A DNA stretch of 17,178 bases, taken from JBIQLO01 sp044464175 (lineage in GTDB: Bacteria; Planctomycetota; Phycisphaerae; Tepidisphaerales; Tepidisphaeraceae). The notes beneath the pieces were generated by a model. That model was not told the origin of the DNA and ran no database searches. It worked only from the letters and a program-made list of their open reading frames with translations. Position 1 is the stretch's first letter. The number at the start of each line of letters is the position of its first letter. The stretch lies in contig JBIQLO010000074.1 of the NCBI GenBank assembly GCA_044464175.1, positions 1 through 17,178 on the forward strand. The letters are read 5' to 3'. The translations under genes and the position numbers were made by a program. Below, in pieces: positions 1-7,489 of this stretch.

Positions 1-1007
1 CGCAGCTTCAGTTCCGACAAGGCCAGCGAGCGCACCACGATGGTGGCGGCCTGCGAGCCGCTGTTGCCGCCGCTGGAGATAATCAGCGGCACGAAGAGCG
101 CCAGCACGACCGCCCGCTCAATCTCGTGCTGGAAATACCCCATGGCGGTGGCGGTGAGCATTTCCCCCAGGAACAGGACCGAAAGCCACCCGCCGCGTTT
201 GCGGAGCATGGAGACAAAGCCCACGTCGAGGTAGGGCGCGTCCAGGGCCTCGGAGCCGCCGAGTTTCTGAATGTCTTCCGTCGCCTCCTCGGCCGCCACG
301 TCCACCACATCGTCCACGGTGATAATGCCCAGGAGGCGGTTGGCCTCATCCACCACCGGCAACGCCAGGAAGTCGCGCTGGCGCATGATGTGGGCCACCT
401 GCTCCTGGTCCATCGTGGCCGGGACGCTGAGGACCTCCCGCCGCATGATGCGGGACAGGGGCGTGTCGGCCTGCGCCAGGATCAGGTCGCGCATGGAGAG
501 GACGCCCACCAGCACCCCGGCGCGGTTGACGACATAGACATAGACGACCTGTTCAAGCTTCTGGCTGAGTTTGCGCAGGAGCGTGACGGCCCGTTCGACG
601 GTGATGTTTTCATCCAGCGCCGCCGCCTGCGTGGTCATGATGCCGCCGGCGGTGTCGGGGGGGTACTGGTCCAGCCGGCGCACCTCGGCCTGAATGGGCG
701 GCTCAAGCTGGGCGATCATCAGCTGGCGCTGGGGCTGGGGAATGGAGGCCAGCACGTCCACCCGGTCGTCGGGGCGCATCGCCGCCAGGACCGTTCCGGC
801 CTCCGGCGGTTCCATATCGACCAGGACCGAGGCCGCCAGGGCGGGCGGCATCTCGGCGATGACGTCGGCGGCGGTCTTGGGGTCGAGGTATTCGGCCACC
901 TCGGCCGCCCGTTCCGAGGGCATCCCCGCCAGAACGGCGGCGCCGTCGGTGGAGTGAACCTCCTCCACCTGCTGGGCCGCGGCCTTGATCTCATCTCGCT
1001 CCATCAT
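1..1007 (-). CDS. mgtE: Magnesium transporter MgtE (3' end cut off by window edge)
   Basis: MgtE is a dimeric inner-membrane Mg2+ channel whose cytosolic N and CBS domains sense Mg2+ and close the pore. The 335 visible residues show the family order. A helical N domain with repeated A-[DE]-V and M-x-P segments spans about residues 20-125. A CBS pair spans about 126-250 (VYYVYVVNRAG, MRREVLSVPATM, GIITVDDVVDVAAEEA). The first membrane segments follow, with the signature SSGGNSGSQAATIVVRSLAL near residues 311-330. The remaining membrane helices, about 110 residues, lie outside the window. Tandem ATGs at 1007 and 1004 are both possible starts; an AAGG lies rather far upstream. A TACAAT at 1046-1041 on the minus strand is a weak -10 candidate. 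I see no M-box riboswitch resemblance in the leader. It is divergent from the DUF4139 gene. Family assignment is very secure. Confidence 0.95.
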   Translation of the reverse strand, partial: MMERDEIKAAAQQVEEVHSTDGAAVLAGMPSERAAEVAEYLDPKTAADVIAEMPPALAASVLVDMEPPEAGTVLAAMRPDDRVDVLASIPQPQRQLMIAQLEPPIQAEVRRLDQYPPDTAGGIMTTQAAALDENITVERAVTLLRKLSQKLEQVVYVYVVNRAGVLVGVLSMRDLILAQADTPLSRIMRREVLSVPATMDQEQVAHIMRQRDFLALPVVDEANRLLGIITVDDVVDVAAEEATEDIQKLGGSEALDAPYLDVGFVSMLRKRGGWLSVLFLGEMLTATAMGYFQHEIERAVVLALFVPLIISSGGNSGSQAATIVVRSLALSELKL

Positions 1008-1054
1008 GGATTTATCGCCATTTGCCTTAAGGTCAATTGAATTGTAGATCAATC

Positions 1055-1157
1055 AGGCAGGGCCCAAGCGACCCCGGCTCGTGGCCGGGCGGCCCTGCAA
1101 CGCTCCCTCTTTCTGTTTCTGGCAAGCCGGCCGGGTTGATACCCGGCCGGTTTTTTT
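1055..1157 (+). ncRNA. Candidate small RNA in the mgtE/DUF4139 divergent spacer
   Basis: The plus strand here can fold into a two-part hairpin: an outer 8-bp stem 1057-1064/1091-1098 (GCAGGGCC/GGCCCTGC) enclosing an inner 6-bp stem 1073-1078/1084-1089 (CCCGGC/GCCGGG, loop TCGTG). A pyrimidine-rich single-stranded linker follows, then a strong Rho-independent terminator at 1127-1157. No plus-strand gene precedes the terminator, so it would end a transcript of about 100 nt starting in this spacer. TTGCCT (1022-1027) and TAGATC (1045-1050), 17 nt apart, are a weak promoter match. It could instead be a leader attenuator for the gene at 1304. No known RNA family was recognised. Confidence 0.4.
1127..1157 (+). 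terminator. Strong Rho-independent terminator with no upstream gene
   Basis: A perfect 9-bp GC stem, CCGGCCGGG (1127-1135) with CCCGGCCGG (1142-1150), extendable by one T-A pair, is followed directly by seven T residues (1151-1157). The U-tract lies only on the plus strand, so it acts rightward. The nearest gene to its left, mgtE, runs the other way, so this terminator serves either a small RNA or premature termination ahead of the gene at 1304. Confidence 0.85.
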
Positions 1158-1303
1158 GTTGTAGACGATCCTCGGCGGCCCCGCCACGGCCTAAATGAGG
1201 GCATCTACAGCGCCGTCAATTTTTTCCGGAACTTTTCGCCCCGTTTGTAGTCAAACCTCCGGGCGGTTGTTAAAAGACGGCATTCAACGGAAAGGAGCCT
1301 TCC

Positions 1304-2920
1304 ATGTCCCGGCCATTTTCGAGTGTACTTGCGGCGGCGGTTTGTGTGGCGCTGGGCGGGGTTGCCCAAGGGCAATCCAAGCCCGACACCCCATCACAGG
1401 ACTACGCAATCACGATCTATTCGACGGCCGATCCGGCCCAGTTTGATCCGCAACAGTACGTTCGCCAGCAACAACACAGCATTAACTATATTCAGAACCT
1501 GCCCGGCTATGGCGTGGTGCGCCAAAGTCGGTCGATTGACCTGACGCGGGGGCTGAACACGATTCGCTTCACGGATGTGGCCTCGGGGATCGACCCGACG
1601 ACGGTGTCGTTCCTGTCGCTGACCGATCCAAACGGAACGCACGTGCTGGAGCAGAATTACGAGTATGACCTGGTGAATTCCGACAAACTGCTGCAGAAAT
1701 ACCTGGGCAAGCGGATCACGATCACCCGCAAGACCGGCAGCGGCGGTCTGGACACGATTGAAGGGACGCTGCTGAGTTTTGACGGGGGCGGCTTCGTGAT
1801 TCAGAACGATGCCGCTTCGCCGGGCACGCACCCGCGCACGGTGCCGGATGGGCGGAGCCGTCCGGAGCAGGAGGCCAACCCGATCCGCATCATCCCCCGC
1901 AACTCTGACATCACCTCGATCCGCCTGTCGGAATTGCCCGGTGGACTGATCACCCAGCCGACGCTGGTCTGGACGATTGACGCCGACAAGGCCGGGAAGC
2001 AGACCGCGCAGGTGACCTACCAGACCGACGGGCTGACCTGGCGGGCGGATTACAACCTCATCATCAACAAGGATGACACCAAGGCCGACCTCGGGGCGTG
2101 GGTCAGCATTCTCAACGAAAGCGGGGCCTCCTACCCCGAGGCAAAATTGAAGCTGGTGGCGGGGGATGTGCATCGCATCCAGCCGCCGCGGCCGGCCCCC
2201 TATGACATGAACGGCCGCGTCTACGCCGCCCAGGCCAAGGCCGAAGCCGGCTTCACCGAAAAATCGTTCTTCGAGTACCACCTCTACACCTTGGGCCGAA
2301 AGACCTCGCTGGCGAACCATTCGACCAAGCAGATTGAACTCTTCCCCTCCAAGAGCGATGTGCCGGTAAACAAAACCTTCGTCTATTACGGCCTGCCGGC
2401 CGGCCCGCAGTGGTTTGGCGCCAATCCGCGCACGGACCGGGACCTGGGGACGCAGTCCAATAAAGAGGTGGACATCTACCTGCTGCTGAAGAATTCGGAA
2501 AAGAACGGCCTGGGCATCCCCCTGCCGGCCGGGCGGGTGCGCGTCTACAAGCGCGATGAGGCGGATAAGAACCTGGAATTCATCGGCGAGGATGTGATCC
2601 AGCACACACCCAAGGATGAACAGGTCATGATCCGGATGGGCAGCGCCTTCGACATCGTGGGGGAGCGGAAGCAGACCGACTTCTCCGTCAACGCCCGGGG
2701 GCATGAGATGAGCGAATCGATCGAAGTGGTCCTCCGCAACCACAAGGACCAGCCCGTGCGCGTCATCGTCAAGGAGAACCTCTACCGCTGGAACAATTGG
2801 CAGATCACCCAGGCCAGCGACAAGTGGGAAAAGCAGGATTCGCGCACAATCCATATCCCGGTCGATGTCCCGGCCAACGGGGAAAAGAAGGTGACCTACA
2901 CGGTGAAGTACACATGGTGA
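1304..2920 (+). CDS. Secreted DUF4139 domain-containing protein
   Basis: A 538-residue exported protein of unknown biochemical function. An N-terminal signal peptide of about 23 residues (hydrophobic core SSVLAAAVCVALGGVA, probable cut after AQG or AQGQ) precedes a beta-rich N-terminal region that contains a polar insert around residues 170-200. The DUF4139 domain follows from about 215 to the end, recognised from QVTYQTDGLTWRADYNL, the lysine-rich mid region and the C-terminal FxV/IPVDVPANG...VKYTW strand. The start is fixed by AAAGGAG at 1291-1297, six bases before the ATG. The stop overlaps the start of the next gene (ATGGTGA), indicating translational coupling. A relic of a second copy's 3' end lies at 3486-3554. 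DUF4139 proteins have no settled role, and none is proposed here. Confidence 0.85.
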   Translation: MSRPFSSVLAAAVCVALGGVAQGQSKPDTPSQDYAITIYSTADPAQFDPQQYVRQQQHSINYIQNLPGYGVVRQSRSIDLTRGLNTIRFTDVASGIDPTTVSFLSLTDPNGTHVLEQNYEYDLVNSDKLLQKYLGKRITITRKTGSGGLDTIEGTLLSFDGGGFVIQNDAASPGTHPRTVPDGRSRPEQEANPIRIIPRNSDITSIRLSELPGGLITQPTLVWTIDADKAGKQTAQVTYQTDGLTWRADYNLIINKDDTKADLGAWVSILNESGASYPEAKLKLVAGDVHRIQPPRPAPYDMNGRVYAAQAKAEAGFTEKSFFEYHLYTLGRKTSLANHSTKQIELFPSKSDVPVNKTFVYYGLPAGPQWFGANPRTDRDLGTQSNKEVDIYLLLKNSEKNGLGIPLPAGRVRVYKRDEADKNLEFIGEDVIQHTPKDEQVMIRMGSAFDIVGERKQTDFSVNARGHEMSESIEVVLRNHKDQPVRVIVKENLYRWNNWQITQASDKWEKQDSRTIHIPVDVPANGEKKVTYTVKYTW

Positions 2921-3459
2921 ATCGAAGCAATGAATCGGCAAACGGCCCGGGCGATGAAGACCGGGGCCGGGCGGAGCAGACGCCCCCGCCCCTGCCGCTG
3001 GATTACGCCCACCATCCGGCCTCGCCGCGTCCCCAGCCGCTCTTTGAGCAAGTTGGTCAGCGCTTTGGAGTGGGGGTGGCGCTTGTGGCGATCGTGGCAT
3101 TCGTACTGATGACGAGGCGGCCGCAAACCCCTGAATGGGCACATTCAATCACCTGGCCCGCGGTACTCTATGCCTGCGGGGGTATACCCGTGATGATCAT
3201 CCAAATCTTCCTGCTCGCTGTAGCGGTGGATGTGCGGGAGCGATTTTCCGGCCACCTACTGAAAGAGCGGAGTGGCTGGCTGACCTTTGGTGTGGGCATC
3301 CTGAGCGGCGTATTGGTCTACACGGTAGGATGGATCTTGGAGCAGTGGGGTATTGGCGATGCGGCCGGATGGCCGATTTTGTGCATTCCTCTTTGCCTCG
3401 GTCCGTTGGTCCTGCCATTTTTCCTCCTCCGCCCGTCGGCGAAACCGAAGGCGTCATGA
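2914..3459 (+). CDS. Hypothetical four-helix membrane protein
   Basis: A 181-residue protein of no recognised family. The first ~50 residues are polar and proline-rich (TPPPLPLDYA). Four hydrophobic segments follow: about residues 50-67 (GVGVALVAIVAFVLM), 81-105 (AVLYACGGIPVMIIQIFLLA), 122-143 (FGVGILSGVLVYTVGWIL) and 155-174 (PILCIPLCLGPLVLPFFLL). The ATG at 2914 is chosen because it overlaps the DUF4139 stop by seven bases, a typical coupled arrangement; the frame remains open further upstream, but inside the DUF4139 gene. No independent ribosome site stands out beyond GGTGAAG at about 2902. It sits between a full DUF4139 gene and a DUF4139 relic, so it may have arrived by replacement of the second copy. 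Coding status is supported by hydrophobic periodicity and by the overlap. Confidence 0.65.
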   Translation: MVNRSNESANGPGDEDRGRAEQTPPPLPLDYAHHPASPRPQPLFEQVGQRFGVGVALVAIVAFVLMTRRPQTPEWAHSITWPAVLYACGGIPVMIIQIFLLAVAVDVRERFSGHLLKERSGWLTFGVGILSGVLVYTVGWILEQWGIGDAAGWPILCIPLCLGPLVLPFFLLRPSAKPKAS

Positions 3460-3477
3460 GTCGGCGTGGACCGGGCC

Positions 3478-3501
3478 CACCGACGGACTTCCCCGTCGGT
3501 G
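3478..3501 (+). other. 9-bp perfect inverted repeat after the membrane protein gene
   Basis: CACCGACGG (3478-3486) pairs perfectly with CCGTCGGTG (3493-3501) around a six-base loop. It lies 19 bases after the stop at 3459 but lacks a following T-run, so it is at best an mRNA 3' stabiliser or a weak terminator. Its right arm overlaps the DUF4139 relic. Confidence 0.4.
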
Positions 3502-3554
3502 TTCCGGCCAACGGCAATATGAAGATGAATTTACCTGTTAAATTTGCCTGGTGA
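3486..3554 (+). pseudogene. 3' relic of a second DUF4139 gene
   Basis: In the frame ending at the TGA at 3552-3554 the sequence encodes DFPVGVPANG followed by NMKMNLPVKFAW. This aligns without gaps to the last 22 residues of the protein ending at 2920 (HIPVDVPANG, EKKVTYTVKYTW), with 11 identities and the same terminal tryptophan directly before the stop. CCGGCCAACGG is identical in both at DNA level. No further DUF4139 sequence is recognisable upstream in any frame; instead the four-helix membrane protein gene occupies that place. This is best read as the surviving tail of a tandem duplicate that was otherwise deleted or replaced. Divergence is high, so the event is not recent. Confidence 0.7.
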
Positions 3555-3734
3555 GCGGGTAGAATGAGTCCGACTCGTGGGATGGTCCACGACGGCCGTT
3601 GGGGCGGGGTTGTTAAGTGGACGGCGTTTGGGGCCGAAAAGTCCATATGGGAACCGCGATGATCCATTCACGCCCCGGGGCGCCAGGGGAACGGGAGCTT
3701 CTGGCGGGAACTCATGGCCTGATGTAGAAATCCG

Positions 3735-5375
3735 ATGCGACTTGCTTCCCCCACACCCCGGACCTCCGCCCTCCAACCCCGCACCCGCACGCCCCTGGCC
3801 TTCTGGATCCTGGGTTTGCTTCTGGTCGCGTATGTCGCCCTGTGCGCCGGGCAGCGCGACACCCTGTGGGAAATCGATGGGTGGGAGCACCAGCGGGCCA
3901 TCGTCGTCCTGACGCGGCATTTGTGGAATCCGGGCAACCCCACCTACGCAACCGCCCAGCCGTCGGTCCGCTATTCGCCCTACAGCGTCGCCCAGGCGCT
4001 CCTCGCCCGCGCAACCGGCCTGGACGCCTACACCCTTTTGAGCATCGCGGCGGTGATCAATACCCTCCTGCTGATCATCGGCCTCTGGTGCCTGCTCAAG
4101 AGCTTTGGCGAGAGCAGGGCCGCGGCGGCGGCGCTGGTCGTCATAGTCGGTCTTTACGGCGCTGCGCCGGGATATGCCGGTTCCTACGCGCTGGCCGATC
4201 TGCCGTGGCTTCAGGTCAATCCCTCCGCCTTCAGTTTCGCCCTGGTGCTGCTGGCGCTGGCGCTGTTTAAATGGATGACCACGCGGCCGCCGGGATTGCG
4301 CCTTGCCTGGGGATGGCTCGCGCTGATCATGCTGATGGCGACGGCGACGCTGGATCACGGGATGAACGGGCTGTTCGGGATGTGCGTTCTCATGCTCATC
4401 GCCCTGACTCGCCCGAAAGAGATGCGCTGGCGCTGGGGCGCGGCGGTGGTCGGGGTGGGGGTCGCGGCCGCGCTGGTCTGCCTGGCGTGGCCCTGGTACA
4501 GCTTCTGGCACGCCGTCACCGGACAGCGCGACAACGCCTATTGGTACAACCGCACCATTCTCGTGCTCATGCTGGTGCGCTGGTGCGCTCCGGCCCTGCT
4601 CCTGTCGCTGGCGGCGCTGCTGCTTCGGCGGCGCGAGATGGTGCGCGTCTTTCTGCTGGGGGGCGCGATCTGCTATGTGATCGGCGCGATCGATCTGGCG
4701 TTCCATTCACCGGTGGTGGCTCGATTTCCCCTGCCGGGGCTGATTTTGCTCGATCTGCCGATCGCCATTTTCATTCATGAGTGCGGGCTGCTGCGCCCGG
4801 CGACCTGGCCGCGGCGATGTCGCGCCCTTTTGGCCGGCGACACCGACGGCGCGGCTCGCGCGATCCTCGAAGTGATGGTGGCGGCGGTGCTGGCGTGGTG
4901 TCTGGCGCCGCAGGTGCTGGCGGTGCCGCATTCTCCTCATCTGGCGCGGGCCTATGTCGCTCCGTTGATCGGGGCCAAGCCCAAAATCGAGCATATCCAT
5001 CCCCGGATGAACGCCCTGCTTGAGCCGGTGGGGCCTCGGGACGTGGTGCTGTCTGACCCGAAGACCTCCTGGCCCATTCCCGCCTCCCGCGGGCGCATCG
5101 TGGCGGCGATCCACTATGAGCTGTTCGTGCCCGATCAGGAGCAGCGGATGGCCGACGTGGAGGCCTTCTTTTCGCCCGCCACCCCAGACGCCCGGCGATT
5201 TGAAATCCTGCACCGCTATCAGGTCCGCTGGATCGTGCTGAACCGCCAGATGATCGATCGAATGTTTGACGATCTGCTGGAAGAGCACGCCGTGGTCAAA
5301 CGGAACGGCGATCTGGTGCTCATGAACGCCGATGCCTGGGAAGCCCTCCGGCGGCAGAATGAGCGGAAGGGATGA
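3735..5375 (+). CDS. Polytopic membrane protein, GT-C glycosyltransferase-like
   Basis: A 546-residue integral membrane protein. A short basic N-terminus leads into a first helix (about residues 21-40). A periplasmic loop with LWEIDGWEH (residues 45-52) follows, resembling the acidic first loop that carries catalytic residues in GT-C lipid-phosphosugar glycosyltransferases. Roughly eight to ten more helices follow up to about residue 410. The last ~135 residues form a soluble C-terminal region (PRDVVLSDPKTSWPIPA, EILHRYQVRWIVLN) of the kind often found after GT-C membrane cores. Sugar donor and acceptor cannot be inferred. The ATG at 3735 has no clear Shine-Dalgarno sequence, so the start is tentative. 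It stands alone: 180 bases follow the DUF4139 relic, and groEL1 begins 269 bases later. It may instead be a glycosyltransferase-unrelated membrane protein; the GT-C call is by architecture. Confidence 0.65.
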   Translation: MRLASPTPRTSALQPRTRTPLAFWILGLLLVAYVALCAGQRDTLWEIDGWEHQRAIVVLTRHLWNPGNPTYATAQPSVRYSPYSVAQALLARATGLDAYTLLSIAAVINTLLLIIGLWCLLKSFGESRAAAAALVVIVGLYGAAPGYAGSYALADLPWLQVNPSAFSFALVLLALALFKWMTTRPPGLRLAWGWLALIMLMATATLDHGMNGLFGMCVLMLIALTRPKEMRWRWGAAVVGVGVAAALVCLAWPWYSFWHAVTGQRDNAYWYNRTILVLMLVRWCAPALLLSLAALLLRRREMVRVFLLGGAICYVIGAIDLAFHSPVVARFPLPGLILLDLPIAIFIHECGLLRPATWPRRCRALLAGDTDGAARAILEVMVAAVLAWCLAPQVLAVPHSPHLARAYVAPLIGAKPKIEHIHPRMNALLEPVGPRDVVLSDPKTSWPIPASRGRIVAAIHYELFVPDQEQRMADVEAFFSPATPDARRFEILHRYQVRWIVLNRQMIDRMFDDLLEEHAVVKRNGDLVLMNADAWEALRRQNERKG

Positions 5376-5408
5376 ACGGTTGATCGATTTCATCCTGTTT
5401 GGATCGCC

Positions 5409-5463
5409 TGCCACAATGGCAACCACAATCAGCCTCCCCACGCGGCGTCTGCCACGCTGGCAG
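5409..5463. promoter_or_regulatory. Pair of TGCCA-N3-TGGCA dyads upstream of groEL1
   Basis: TGCCA CAA TGGCA lies at 5409-5421 and TGCCA CGC TGGCA at 5450-5462, the latter extended to CTGCCA/TGGCAG (5449-5463). The two 13-bp dyads are 41 bp apart start to start, close to four helical turns, so a dimeric protein could occupy one face. No CIRCE element (TTAGCACTC-N9-GAGTGCTAA) or HAIR element is visible in this spacer, so a different operator is plausible. They could instead be weak RNA hairpins after the stop at 5375. Confidence 0.3.
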
Positions 5464-5493
5464 TCCCCCCCGATTTCATCCCCCAGGCAATCA

Positions 5494-5564
5494 ATTTCTA
5501 ATCATTTATCCTAAAATAACTTACATTCCATTTTTTGCCGGCGGATTCTGGCACCGCATTTGAT
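5494..5564 (+). promoter_or_regulatory. AT-rich probable groE promoter region
   Basis: The only AT-rich stretch between 5376 and 5644 runs from about 5487 to 5536 and includes TAAAAT at 5511-5516, a possible -10 box without a convincing -35. Downstream, TGGCAC-N5-TTGAT at 5549-5564 resembles a sigma-54 -24/-12 element but has GA instead of the invariant GC at -12. A heat-shock promoter is expected here for a groE cluster; neither element is proven. Confidence 0.3.
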
Positions 5565-5644
5565 AATGGGCCAGTCGCACCGTCCGTCAACGGGCGGCGG
5601 CGACGTTTTACGAATCTCAGGAAAGTCCAAAAGGAGAACATTGA

Positions 5645-7327
5645 ATGGCCGCGAAACTGCTCAGTTTTGAAAATGAAGCCCGCAAGTCCCTGCTGGAGGG
5701 GGTCACCAAGCTGGCCCGGGCGGTAAAATCGACCATGGGCCCGCGCGGGCGGACGGTGGTGCTGGACAAGGGGTGGGGCGCCCCCACCGTCACCAAGGAC
5801 GGCGTGACGGTGGCCGAGGAGGTGGAGCTGAAGGACAAGTACGAAAACATCGGCGCCAAGCTGGTGAAGGAGGCGGCCAGCAAGACCAGCGATGTGGCCG
5901 GCGACGGCACGACCACCGCCACGGTGCTGGCCGAGGCGATCACGAAGGAGGGGTTCCGCAACCTGACCGCCGGGGCCGATGCCATGGCGCTGGCCCGGGG
6001 CATCCGCAAGGCGGTCGATGCGGTGATCGAAAACCTCAAAAAGCAGAGCAAGCCGATCAGCGGGCGGGCGGACATCGCCTCGGTCGCCACAATCTCGGCC
6101 AACAACGACAAGGAAATCGGCAACATCATGGCCGACGCCTTCGAGAAGGTCGGCAAGGATGGGGTGATCACCGTCGAGGAGGGCAAGGGGCTCGAGACGT
6201 ACATGGACGTGGTGGAGGGAATGCAGTTCGACCGGGGATATCTCTCCCCCAATTTCATCACCAATCCCGATGAACTGCTGGTGGAGCTGGAGAAGGCGTA
6301 TGTGCTGGTCTATGAGGACAAAATCTCCTCGGCCGCCAAGCTCATCCCGCTGCTGGAGAAGATTCAGCAGGCCAAGCGCCCGCTGCTGATCATCGCCGAG
6401 GATGTCGACAGCGAAGCCCTGGCGACGCTGGTGCTCAACAAGCTGCGCGGCATCCTGAACGTGGCGGCCGTCAAAGCGCCCGGCTACGGCGACCGCCGCA
6501 AGGCGATGCTGGAGGATATCGCCATCCTCACCGGCGGCGAGGCGATCATGAAGGACCTGGGGGTGGAGCTGGACAAGATCGAAATCAGCCAGCTCGGGCA
6601 GGCCAAGCTCGTCCGCATCGACAACGACAACACGACGATCATTGAAGGAGCCGGCGACAGCAAGTCGATCCAGGGGCGCATCGAGCAGATTCGCCGGGAA
6701 ATCGAGACCACCACCAGCGACTACGACCGCGAGAAGCTCCAGGAGCGCCTGGCGAAGCTGGCCGGCGGCGTGGCCCAGATCAACGTCGGGGCGGCGACCG
6801 AGGCGGAACTGAAGGAGAAGAAGGCCCGCATCGAGGACGCCCTGCACGCCACGCGCGCGGCGGTGGCCGAGGGCGTGGTGGCCGGCGGCGGCGTGGCCCT
6901 GATCCGCGCCCTGAGCGCGCTCAACGGCAACGGTAAGCAAAGCCCGGACGAGGCGGCCGGCGTGAAGATCATCCGCCAGGCCCTCACCGCCCCGCTCAAG
7001 CAGATAGCCGACAACGCCGGCGAGAGCGGCGCGGTGGTCGTGCGGCACGTGATGGAGGCCAAGGACAACACCGGCTGGAACGCCCTGACCGGCGAGTATG
7101 TCGATGTCGTCAAAGCCGGCATCATCACCCCCACCAAGGTGGAGCGCACCGCCCTGCAGAACGCGGCCGAAGTCGCCATCCTCCTGCTGACCACCGACTG
7201 CATCGTGGTTGAGAAGCCCAAGGAAGCCGACGATCACGCCCACGGCCCCGAAGGTATGGGCGGCGGCATGGGTGGAATGGGTGGCATGGGCGGCATGGGC
7301 GGCATGGGAGGGATGGGAATGATGTAA
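5645..7327 (+). CDS. groEL: Chaperonin GroEL, paralogue 1 (GGM-tailed)
   Basis: A 560-residue 60-kDa chaperonin; GroEL forms double seven-fold rings that fold proteins with GroES and ATP. Residue numbers match E. coli GroEL through the equatorial domains: KDG with D52, GDGTTT with D87 (residues 86-91) and D398 in IEDALHATRAA are all intact. The C-terminus carries the GGM repeat tail (538-560) after a His/Asp linker (DDHAHG). Unusual changes sit at functional positions: Y203 of the substrate/GroES-binding face is N (GYLSPNF), the nucleotide-pocket stretch YNAATEEY reads WNALTGEY (Y478W, A481L), and D495 of ILDPTK is T (IITPTK). AAAAGGAG at 5629-5636 fixes the start, eight bases before the ATG. 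It leads the groEL-groES-groEL cluster. Confidence 0.97.
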   Translation: MAAKLLSFENEARKSLLEGVTKLARAVKSTMGPRGRTVVLDKGWGAPTVTKDGVTVAEEVELKDKYENIGAKLVKEAASKTSDVAGDGTTTATVLAEAITKEGFRNLTAGADAMALARGIRKAVDAVIENLKKQSKPISGRADIASVATISANNDKEIGNIMADAFEKVGKDGVITVEEGKGLETYMDVVEGMQFDRGYLSPNFITNPDELLVELEKAYVLVYEDKISSAAKLIPLLEKIQQAKRPLLIIAEDVDSEALATLVLNKLRGILNVAAVKAPGYGDRRKAMLEDIAILTGGEAIMKDLGVELDKIEISQLGQAKLVRIDNDNTTIIEGAGDSKSIQGRIEQIRREIETTTSDYDREKLQERLAKLAGGVAQINVGAATEAELKEKKARIEDALHATRAAVAEGVVAGGGVALIRALSALNGNGKQSPDEAAGVKIIRQALTAPLKQIADNAGESGAVVVRHVMEAKDNTGWNALTGEYVDVVKAGIITPTKVERTALQNAAEVAILLLTTDCIVVEKPKEADDHAHGPEGMGGGMGGMGGMGGMGGMGGMGMM

Positions 7328-7447
7328 GGAACGCCCGTCGTAGCTCAACTGAATCGAGCGTTCCTCCGACTCACTGCCGGCAGCTTGAATATCCCTGACT
7401 TCTCCGGCAGGCCGTAATTACAACAGACAGACAGCTCGTCCTGCCGG
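7328..7447 (+). promoter_or_regulatory. Structured groEL1-groES spacer with mutually exclusive hairpins
   Basis: A stem GGAACGC/GCGTTCC (7328-7334/7358-7364) begins right after the groEL1 stop. Downstream, CCGGCAG(G) at 7404-7411 can pair either with CTGCCGG at 7374-7380 (7 bp) or with CCTGCCGG at 7440-7447 (8 bp); both cannot form together. The second alternative ends about 30 bases before the groES ribosome site at about 7477-7484. This geometry could tune groES expression or mRNA processing. No terminator T-run is present, so read-through is expected. Confidence 0.4.
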
Positions 7448-7489
7448 CAATCCTGGCGAGGCGAATCAGAGACAACAAAAAGGAAAAAC

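Noticed and set aside
1008..1160. M-box magnesium riboswitch in the mgtE leader
   Set aside because: None of the conserved M-box stretches are present, and the terminator in this spacer has the wrong polarity for mgtE.
1394..3148. Long open frame of 584 codons on the minus strand opposite the DUF4139 gene
   Set aside because: It is the antisense shadow of a clearly coding GC-rich gene; its translation is low-complexity and shows no domain.
3555..3734. Possible terminator or small gene between the DUF4139 relic and the membrane protein gene
   Set aside because: Only a weak CGTGG/CCACG hairpin is seen, with no T-run and no frame with a ribosome site.
5376..5644. CIRCE or HAIR heat-shock operator for the groE cluster
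   Set aside because: Looked for TTAGCACTC-N9-GAGTGCTAA and CTTGAGT-N7-ACTCAAG on both strands; no acceptable match.
5498..7348. 616-codon minus-strand open frame opposite groEL1, and a similar 380-codon one opposite groEL2 (7781-8923)
   Set aside because: Both mirror the strong codon bias of groEL; translations are rich in His, Gly, Asp and Leu with no family resemblance.
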